Made by a program: the position numbers and the translations under genes
Assembly (NCBI GenBank): GCA_965651535.1
Contig: CBFGSX010000052.1
Span: forward strand, 1 to 10,876
Length of the DNA: 10,876 bases
Source: JAQGJA01 sp965651535
Lineage (GTDB): Bacteria; Pseudomonadota; Alphaproteobacteria; Micavibrionales; SZUA-601
Direction of reading: 5' to 3'
The notes under the pieces: generated by a model
Database searches by the model: none
Told to the model about the DNA's origin: nothing
Seen by the model: the letters and a program-made list of their open reading frames with translations, nothing else
Part shown: one piece after another, positions 5,441 to 10,876 of the stretch
Numbering within the stretch: the stretch's first letter is position 1
Layout: each line of letters begins with the position of its first letter

Positions 5441-7659
5441 GCGCCGACCTTTTTCACATCGCCTTGGGTCAATGAAGTAATGACTTGTTCCTTCGGCCCG
5501 TCGGCGACGATTTTACCATTATCGAGAATAATCACGCGATCCACGACGTTCAACATCGTGCCGCGATGGGTGATGCAGACCAAAGTGCGCAGGCCGCGAT
5601 AGGCGCCCAATCTTTGCTGAAAACGGTTTTCCGATCCGGTATCCATGTTGCTTGACGGCTCGTCCATCACCAGCAAAGGCGGGTTGCCGCACAAGGCGCG
5701 CGCGATGGCGACCGATTGGCGCTGGCCGCCGGACAAAGCCATGCCGCGCTCGCCGACTTGTAAATCAAGACCATGGGCGTGGCCGCGCACGAAATCCATC
5801 ACCCCGGCGAAATGTGCCGCAACCTGGATCGCGCCGTCATCGACATGCGGCGCGCCATAGGCGATGTTTTCGCGGATCGTGCCGTAAAAAAGATAGTTGT
5901 CCTGTCCGACATAGCCGATATTGCGGCGGATGTCGGCGGGGTCGATCTGGCGTATATCGATACCGTCGAGCAAAATCGTGCCCTCGGTCGGCTCATAGAG
6001 CTTCATCATCAGGCGGCCCAGCGTCGATTTGCCCGAGCCGATCCGGCCCAGCACCGCCACGCGTTCACCCGGGCGAATGGTAAAGGAGACGTTGTCCAAA
6101 GCCTTTTCCGACTGGCCGGGATAGGAGAATGAGACGTTCTGGAATTCGATCTGGCCTTGCAATTCGGGCGTATGGTGAAAGGATTTTCCGGCGGGGCGCT
6201 CGGTTTCCGATTCCATCAGTTTTTGCAGTGCTTCAAGCGAAGCGCGCGATTGCTGGTATTTCAAAAGCAAGCCCGATACAGCGCTGAGTGGCCCCAGCGC
6301 GCGGCCCGACAGGATCGACATGGCGATCAGCGCGCCCATCGTCAGCTCTTTTTCGATGATCATGTAAACACCGCACAACACGATCAGCACCGTATTCAGG
6401 TTGATGATCATCTGCACAAGGCTGGTGGTGAAGGTCGCCACCGCGCGCGCTTTGCCCGTGGTTTCGGCGGTGGTGCCGACCAGCTTTTCCCATTTGCCCT
6501 GCACGCGGCTTTGCGCGCCGGCGGTCTTGATCGTATCGAGGCCCGACAGGGCTTCGACAAGGATGGCGTGCTTCTGGTTGCTTTCGGCCATGGTCTTGTC
6601 GATGATGCGCTTGAGCGGTTTTTGCAACAGCCAGCTTGCGCCGATAATCAGCGGCACGGCCAGAAGCGGAATGAAGGCAAGCGGCCCGCCGATCAGGAAC
6701 ATCACGCCGATAAAGATAAATACGAAGGGCAGGTCGATCAGCATCACCAGCGTGCCCGACGAGAAAAAGTCGCGCAAACTTTCAAATTCTTTGAGGTTAT
6801 TGGCTAGCGACCCGGTGGATTCCGGCTTTTTATCCATGCGCATCGACATGACGCGCTCGAGCAGTTGTGAGGCGATGATCGTGTCGGCATTCTTGCCCGC
6901 GACATCGACGAAATAGCCGCGCAAATTGCGCAGCACGAATTCGACGGCAAAAACCAGAAAAATCCCCAAAGCCAAAACCCACAGCGTTTCCATTGCGGCG
7001 TTGGGAATAACGCGGTCATAGACGTTCATGGTAAAAAGCGGTAGCGCCAGGCCAAACAAATTCAGCAAAAGCGTGGCCAGCACGACATGGCGATAGACGG
7101 GGAAGAAACGCTTGAGCGTACCCCAGAACCAGTCATCGGTATAGCGCAGGTTGCCGAGATCGACGCGCGCGTCAAAAGCAAAGCGCGGCTTGATGAAGAT
7201 CGCCAGACCGACATAGTCGTCTTGCAATTCGGAAATTTTGACGGTGTTCTTTGTTTGTGCCTCGGGCAGCGCAATATCAGCCGTTCCCTTGCGCGCATCG
7301 ACCTTGTGCAGCACGACCGCATTCATGTTCTTGAGCAGCAGGATCGCGGGCAATGTGAGCGGCGAAATTTTGGCAATGCTCGGGCGCTTGACGATTTTGG
7401 CAGAAAATCCGGCGCGGTCGGCGGCACGCACGCATAGCTCGGGTGTGAAACGGATATCGGCATTGGGCAGGCCCGCCTTGAGCGCTTGGCGCGAGATCGG
7501 CTTTTGCAAAATGGTCGTGACAAGCTCGAGACAGTTGAGCAGGGGGTCCTCGTAATCCACCGCTCCGGGCCGGATTCCCCATTGCGGACGGGTATCCTCC
7601 ACAGGCGGGGAGGGCATATCATTCGGAGCAGGGGCTTTAGGGGCTTGATTTTCGGTCAT
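5437..7659 (-). CDS. Type I secretion ABC transporter, LapB-like, with degenerate C39 domain
   Basis: This is the ATP-driven inner-membrane exporter of a type I secretion system. The 740-residue product starts MTENQAPKAPAP; a proline-rich stretch leads into a C39-like domain (about 35-170: DPLLNCLELV, AGLPNADIRFTPEL). That domain lacks the DCGxAC peptidase signature, so it probably binds substrate without cutting it. A six-helix membrane domain (about 190-470) is followed by the nucleotide-binding domain. There the Walker A is GRIGSGKST (about 537-545), the signature LSGGQRQ (about 641), the Walker B LLVMDEP, and the switch histidine is in CITHR. Domain order matches the LapB/LssB group, which exports large RTX adhesins. 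The open frame extends 18 codons further upstream (to 7713), but MTENQ looks like the natural start; no strong ribosome binding site is visible. It is first in the operon and divergent from gcrA. Confidence 0.93.
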   Translation of the reverse strand: MTENQAPKAPAPNDMPSPPVEDTRPQWGIRPGAVDYEDPLLNCLELVTTILQKPISRQALKAGLPNADIRFTPELCVRAADRAGFSAKIVKRPSIAKISPLTLPAILLLKNMNAVVLHKVDARKGTADIALPEAQTKNTVKISELQDDYVGLAIFIKPRFAFDARVDLGNLRYTDDWFWGTLKRFFPVYRHVVLATLLLNLFGLALPLFTMNVYDRVIPNAAMETLWVLALGIFLVFAVEFVLRNLRGYFVDVAGKNADTIIASQLLERVMSMRMDKKPESTGSLANNLKEFESLRDFFSSGTLVMLIDLPFVFIFIGVMFLIGGPLAFIPLLAVPLIIGASWLLQKPLKRIIDKTMAESNQKHAILVEALSGLDTIKTAGAQSRVQGKWEKLVGTTAETTGKARAVATFTTSLVQMIINLNTVLIVLCGVYMIIEKELTMGALIAMSILSGRALGPLSAVSGLLLKYQQSRASLEALQKLMESETERPAGKSFHHTPELQGQIEFQNVSFSYPGQSEKALDNVSFTIRPGERVAVLGRIGSGKSTLGRLMMKLYEPTEGTILLDGIDIRQIDPADIRRNIGYVGQDNYLFYGTIRENIAYGAPHVDDGAIQVAAHFAGVMDFVRGHAHGLDLQVGERGMALSGGQRQSVAIARALCGNPPLLVMDEPSSNMDTGSENRFQQRLGAYRGLRTLVCITHRGTMLNVVDRVIILDNGKIVADGPKEQVITSLTQGDVKKVGA

Positions 7660-7767
7660 GGATAGGGAAGATTCCGAGGATAAAACACGGGGCCATACTA
7701 GCCTAGAGCCCATAGATTGCCATAGGCTTAAAAGAAGTCAGACCCTAGAACGAATCGGAGCATTCTC
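7660..7767. promoter_or_regulatory. Divergent control region between the ABC transporter gene and gcrA
   Basis: These 108 bases must hold both promoters. Two possible CcrM sites are present, GATTC (7670-7674) and GAATC (7752-7756), the latter touching the GGAG that probably serves as gcrA ribosome binding site (7757-7760). I see no convincing -35/-10 pair on either strand. CCATAG occurs twice in 18 bases (CCCATAG, then CCATAGG). Confidence 0.45.
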
Positions 7768-8442
7768 TTGAGCTGGACAGACGAACGGATCAACACACTG
7801 AAAAAAATGTGGCAATCGGGCAAATCCGCCTCGGAGATCGCCGAAAAGCTGGGCGGGGTGACCCGCAATGCCGTCATCGGCAAGGCCCATCGTCTGGGCC
7901 TGTCGGGACGCCCCAGCCCCATCAAAAAGGTCGTCAAAAAAACCACGCCCGCGTCAAAAAAGCCCCTGCCGCCCAAAGCGGCGGCTCCGACGAAGAAATC
8001 GGCGCCCCCCCCCAAGGCAACACCGAGCGTTAAACCCCCGGCCAAGCCTGTGGTTGTTCCCGGCAAGCCCTTGCCGCCGATGGACACGGCTCCTTTGGCG
8101 GCGCTGGCCAATGCGACCTCGCGCAAGGACGGCAAGATCATTTCCATCCTCGAGGTTTCCGAGCGTCTGTGCCGCTGGCCGGTGGGTGATCCCAAGGAGC
8201 CGGGCTTTGGTTATTGCGGCGCGGATGCGGCCAACGGCCATGTTTATTGCGCCGAACACGTTGCCATCGCTTTCCAGATACCGAACCGCAAAGACAAGAA
8301 ACCTGCTGCCGCCACGACGAAAACCGCCGCCAAGACTGAAGTGCCCGATCTCGAGGATCTGGAGGTCGAAGTCGAAGACGACGAGGAAGAAGAAGATGTC
8401 GTCGAGGAAGATGACGACGATGATGATGTTGTGGTCGTCTGA
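7768..8442 (+). CDS. gcrA: Cell-cycle regulator GcrA with acidic C-terminal tail
   Basis: GcrA binds DNA at methylated GANTC sites and contacts the housekeeping sigma factor to control cell-cycle genes in Alphaproteobacteria. The N-terminal helix-turn-helix (1-49: MSWTDERINTLKKMW, SASEIAEKLGGVTRNAVIGK) is nearly canonical. A lysine/proline/alanine linker (about 50-105) leads to the sigma-interacting domain (about 126-172), with SERLCRWPVGDP and cysteines at C150 and C161. Residues 191-220 form a tail in which 22 of 30 residues are Asp or Glu, ending VVVV. This makes the protein 224 residues, longer than the roughly 170 usual for the family. The start is TTG, fixed by the conserved MSWT beginning, with GGAG 7 bases upstream. 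It converges on ccrM. A rare start codon may keep expression low; that is inference. Confidence 0.95.
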   Translation: MSWTDERINTLKKMWQSGKSASEIAEKLGGVTRNAVIGKAHRLGLSGRPSPIKKVVKKTTPASKKPLPPKAAAPTKKSAPPPKATPSVKPPAKPVVVPGKPLPPMDTAPLAALANATSRKDGKIISILEVSERLCRWPVGDPKEPGFGYCGADAANGHVYCAEHVAIAFQIPNRKDKKPAAATTKTAAKTEVPDLEDLEVEVEDDEEEEDVVEEDDDDDDVVVV

Positions 8443-8447
8443 AAAAC

Positions 8448-8472
8448 AAAACCCCGCTTTTGGCGGGGTTTT
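8448..8472. terminator. Bidirectional intrinsic terminator shared by gcrA and ccrM
   Basis: The perfect stem ACCCCGC (8451-8457) / GCGGGGT (8463-8469) has a 5-base loop. It is flanked by an A-run on the left and a T-run on the right, so it can stop transcription on both strands. It occupies most of the 50 bases between the convergent gcrA and ccrM stop codons. Confidence 0.93.
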
Positions 8473-8492
8473 TTGTTGAATTTCGTTGAGTT

Positions 8493-9635
8493 TTAAGCCC
8501 TCGCCATCTGATCGCGGATGGATTGGCGCAAGCTGTCGATCGGCACGGATTTGCCGCGCTGTTGCACATGCCAATACGTCCAGCCGTTGCAGCTGGGGGC
8601 GTTTTGCAGGAGAGCGCCCATCTTGTGAATGCTGGCGCGCTGCGTGCCTTTGGGGGTTTTGATTTCCAGGTGACCGTCCACGCCGACTTTGGCCTTGTAT
8701 TTGCCTTTTTCATCGGTCAGCAGCGTGCCGGGTTTGATAAGACCGCGCTCAATCAGCTGGCCGAAGGGGATGCGCGGCTCTTCACGTTTTGCGGGGATCG
8801 TCAGGTCTTCGGCCTTGGCGATTTGTTTGACGGCGGCAATGCGCTCATGCGCGACTTCGGCATAAGAGGCTTCACGCTCGATTCCGATATAGCGGCGGCC
8901 CAGCGCTTTGGCGGCTGCGCCCGTCGTGCCGGAACCGAAGAAAGGATCCAGCACCACGTCGCCCGGATCGGAGCTGGACAACAGCACGCGGTTGAGCAGG
9001 GCGAGGGGCTTTTGCGTCGGATGCGCTTTCTTTCCCTTAGAATCCTTGATGCGCTCGGCGCCGGTGCAAAGCGCAATTTCCCAATCGGAGCGCATTTGCT
9101 TGTCGTCGTTGAGATGCTTCATCATCTCGTAGTTGAATTTGTAACGGCCTTCTTTCGATTTTGCGGCCCAGATCAAGGTTTCATGCGCGTTGGTAAAACG
9201 GCGGCCGCGGAAATTCGGCATCGGGTTGGATTTGACCCAGATAATGTCGTTCAAAATCCAGAAGCCGAGGTCTTGCAGGATTTTGCCGACGCGGAAAATG
9301 TTGTGATAGCTGCCGATTACCCACATTCCGCCATCGTCTTTGAGGACGCGCTTGGCGGCGCGCAGCCAGTCTTCGGTGAATTTGTCGTAGGTAGCAAAGG
9401 ATTCAAACTGGTCCCAGGCATCGTCGACGGCATCGACCATAGAATTGTCGGGGCGGGACAGGTCGCCTCCCAGCTGCAAATTATAGGGCGGGTCGGCGAA
9501 AACCAGATCGACGGAGGCCTCGGGCAGGGAATTCATGATCTGGACGCAATCGCCGACATGAATCGTATCCGTTTCGATCCCTTTGGAAACAGGGACAGAC
9601 GGGGAGGCTTTCGCTAAAGCGCCTTTTTTCATCAC
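8493..9635 (-). CDS. ccrM: Cell-cycle-regulated GANTC adenine-N6 DNA methyltransferase CcrM
   Basis: CcrM transfers a methyl group from S-adenosylmethionine to the adenine of GANTC, restoring full methylation late in the cell cycle. The product is up to 380 residues. Motif IV DPPY (48-51) precedes motif I DPFFGSG (230-236), the order of beta-class methyltransferases. FADPPYNLQLGGDL, IGSYHNIFRVG, KSNPMPNFRG and HPTQKP are close to Caulobacter CcrM. The C-terminal third (about 280-380) is the accessory domain found in CcrM, with IHKMGALLQNAPSCNGWTYWH. About 20 extra residues precede the usual start. The frame opens with adjacent GTG (9635) and ATG (9632); neither has a clear ribosome binding site. 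Neighbours are convergent gcrA and an upstream region packed with its own recognition sequence, which suggests autoregulation. Confidence 0.97.
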   Translation of the reverse strand: MMKKGALAKASPSVPVSKGIETDTIHVGDCVQIMNSLPEASVDLVFADPPYNLQLGGDLSRPDNSMVDAVDDAWDQFESFATYDKFTEDWLRAAKRVLKDDGGMWVIGSYHNIFRVGKILQDLGFWILNDIIWVKSNPMPNFRGRRFTNAHETLIWAAKSKEGRYKFNYEMMKHLNDDKQMRSDWEIALCTGAERIKDSKGKKAHPTQKPLALLNRVLLSSSDPGDVVLDPFFGSGTTGAAAKALGRRYIGIEREASYAEVAHERIAAVKQIAKAEDLTIPAKREEPRIPFGQLIERGLIKPGTLLTDEKGKYKAKVGVDGHLEIKTPKGTQRASIHKMGALLQNAPSCNGWTYWHVQQRGKSVPIDSLRQSIRDQMARA

Positions 9636-9790
9636 ACACTCGTATATAAATAAGATTCAATGGGTTATGGTGATTTACTCACCTGTTGTGCGAGCATCTT
9701 GAGTCTCCAATCCTTTCAAAATCCTTTCCACGGAGTTGTGCGGAGTCCCTCGGATTCACAAGGGAATCCGGGTGTGGCAAAAGAATCACG
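9636..9790 (-). promoter_or_regulatory. ccrM control region with a cluster of six GANTC sites
   Basis: GANTC occurs at 9654 (GATTC), 9701 (GAGTC), 9743 (GAGTC), 9753 (GATTC), 9764 (GAATC) and 9783 (GAATC). The sites at 9753 and 9764 form an exact inverted repeat, CGGATTC-ACAAGG-GAATCCG (9751-9770). Also present are the tandem repeat AATCCTTTC (9709-9717 and 9720-9728) and the direct repeat TTGTGCG (9686 and 9736). No standard -35/-10 pair was found on the minus strand; TATATA lies just before the start. In Caulobacter, GANTC methylation in the ccrM leader feeds back on its transcription, so a comparable role is likely here. Confidence 0.7.
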
Positions 9791-9842
9791 GTTTTGTTAG
9801 GGGATCGGTAACCTGTCTTAGCGCAGTCTTAAAAAACCGCAT

Positions 9843-9877
9843 AAAAAAAGGTCTGACACGCGAAAGCGCGCCAGACC
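9843..9877 (-). terminator. Intrinsic terminator on the minus strand without an obvious gene
   Basis: On the minus strand GGTCTG pairs with CAGACC, enclosing an imperfect CGCG/CGCG stem with a 4-base loop, followed by seven U residues. It would stop transcripts coming from the right toward ccrM. No convincing minus-strand gene lies upstream, so it may end a small RNA or protect ccrM from readthrough. Confidence 0.7.
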
Positions 9878-10284
9878 CAACAACAGTTTAGAGGGTGTGT
9901 GAGACTTATACCTAGCGGGATTTCCTGTTTCGCGCAAGGGTGTTTCGGGTTTTTTTGAAAAAAAACATGGCTTTACACATAATATATGAAAGTTTTGGAG
10001 TTGTGGGTCTTAAAAATTGATATTTTATATCAATATCTTGTCGCGCATAATAAAATCTTCTGCATCGCGTCGTGTGTTTGAATTTCAACGGTTTTGTTCG
10101 GTGATTTGAGGTATGGTTGGGTAGCCGATTTGATTCGCGCTCCAAAGCCGCATTTGGCCTGCATCACGGCAGAGGGTTCGTGTTCGGCCGAGGGCTTAAA
10201 TTGGAAAGGCGTTTCACAGAAAACTCTTGTTTTCATGCAAGTTTTCGGTGATCAAAAAAACTTTCTAAGGGGGTATAAATAGTG
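9878..10284. other. AT-rich gene-free stretch upstream of the rRNA promoter
   Basis: No convincing gene was found on either strand. It holds a T-run/A-run pair (9950-9965), a perfect 8-base inverted repeat ATTGATAT-TTT-ATATCAAT (10016-10034), one GATTC (10132-10136) and a TATAAAT (10274-10280) just before the rRNA promoter. The short frames here have odd composition and no family resemblance. The stretch may supply UP-element-like DNA or protein binding sites for the rRNA promoter, or a small RNA on the minus strand. Confidence 0.4.
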
Positions 10285-10314
10285 CTTGCAGTTCCGGAGA
10301 ATCATGCCTATATT
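10285..10314 (+). promoter_or_regulatory. Probable rRNA operon promoter
   Basis: CTTGCA (10285-10290) and CTATAT (10308-10313) have the spacing and sequence of the alphaproteobacterial housekeeping promoter (consensus CTTGAC-N17-CTATAT), with one or two mismatches in the -35. The -10 is followed by TCCCCCTAC, a GC-rich discriminator of the kind that makes rRNA promoters sensitive to ppGpp. Transcription would begin near 10320. Confidence 0.65.
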
Positions 10315-10319
10315 CCCCC

Positions 10320-10565
10320 TACTTCCGCAGCGGCGAAGAGAAACATCACTTCGCTGAAGCGGATTTTGCGCCTCAAAAGCGCGCGGATCTATGACATCGT
10401 AAAGAGCCAAACACATAGAGAGATATGCAGACGGCAGGAGACTGTCGACATTGACGTAAAATATCAAAACTTTTACGGCAATTTTTTCTGCATACGAACG
10501 TCAGAATTTTGAGTGCGTTTCGTGTCAGGCAGATTGCTAAGTGGATATGGCCTTCGGGCCGCATT
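10320..10565 (+). other. rRNA operon leader
   Basis: This is about 245 bases between the predicted transcription start and 16S. It contains TTGACG (10451-10456) without a good -10 partner. Near its end is a UUCG hairpin, GGCC-TTCG-GGCC (10549-10560), five bases before 16S, possibly part of the precursor processing structure. No boxA motif was recognised with confidence. Confidence 0.5.

Positions 10566-10876
<311 letters not shown>

Noticed and set aside
8523..9617. 364-residue plus-strand open frame opposite ccrM
   Set aside because: The minus strand carries all CcrM motifs; the antisense frame has no recognisable domain or ribosome binding site.
9912..10145. 77-residue minus-strand frame before the orphan terminator
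   Set aside because: TTG start, no ribosome binding site, biased Arg/Lys/Phe composition from AT-rich DNA; kept only as part of the hidden-transcript idea.
9660..10280. Replication origin near the GANTC cluster
   Set aside because: No DnaA boxes of the TTATCCACA type were found and no dnaA, hemE or parAB genes are nearby.
10282..10512. 76-residue plus-strand frame starting GTG, with AAGGGGG upstream
   Set aside because: It overlaps the consensus rRNA promoter and would start upstream of the predicted transcription start; composition is not protein-like.

Overview
The window comes from an alphaproteobacterium. Three things show this: a partial 16S rRNA gene with the short alphaproteobacterial V1 helix, and the class-typical pair GcrA (cell-cycle regulator) and CcrM (GANTC DNA methyltransferase). 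The 16S stretch and the lack of classical Caulobacterales/Rhizobiales synteny fit a deep-branching group (Rhodospirillales- or Micavibrio-like). That placement is a guess, because only about 310 bases of 16S are present. Coding DNA is GC-rich; the rRNA upstream region is clearly AT-richer.

Layout, left to right. The N-terminal part of lysyl-tRNA synthetase (lysS, minus) is cut by the window edge. It faces away from lysA (diaminopimelate decarboxylase, plus), which resembles the Bacteroidetes form of the enzyme. Converging on lysA is a divergent tRNA-guanine transglycosylase (tgt, minus), then ribosomal protein L28 (rpmB, minus). A short, unrecognised, possibly membrane-anchored protein follows on the plus strand. 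About 440 bases without a gene then hold at least six palindromic or duplicated elements. Next is a two-gene type I secretion operon on the minus strand: a LapB-type ABC transporter with a degenerate C39 domain, and an HlyD/LapC-type adaptor overlapping it by 4 bases.

Divergent from this operon is gcrA (plus, TTG start). It converges on ccrM (minus), and the two share one bidirectional terminator. Upstream of ccrM is a dense cluster of GANTC sites, four of them at near-helical spacing, which is the likely control region of this methylation circuit. A further ~900-base gap contains an orphan minus-strand terminator, AT-rich DNA and a consensus alphaproteobacterial promoter with a GC-rich discriminator. 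That promoter drives the rRNA operon, whose 16S gene begins near 10566 and runs off the window.

How the genes fit together: lysA and lysS make and use lysine; tgt and rpmB belong to translation; gcrA, ccrM and the GANTC cluster form an epigenetic cell-cycle module; the secretion pair probably exports a large surface protein encoded elsewhere. No complete mobile element, CRISPR array or tRNA gene was seen. The least ordinary signals are the GANTC cluster beside adjacent gcrA/ccrM, the atypical TGT, the Bacteroidetes-like LysA, and a duplicated 3' end of the adaptor gene.
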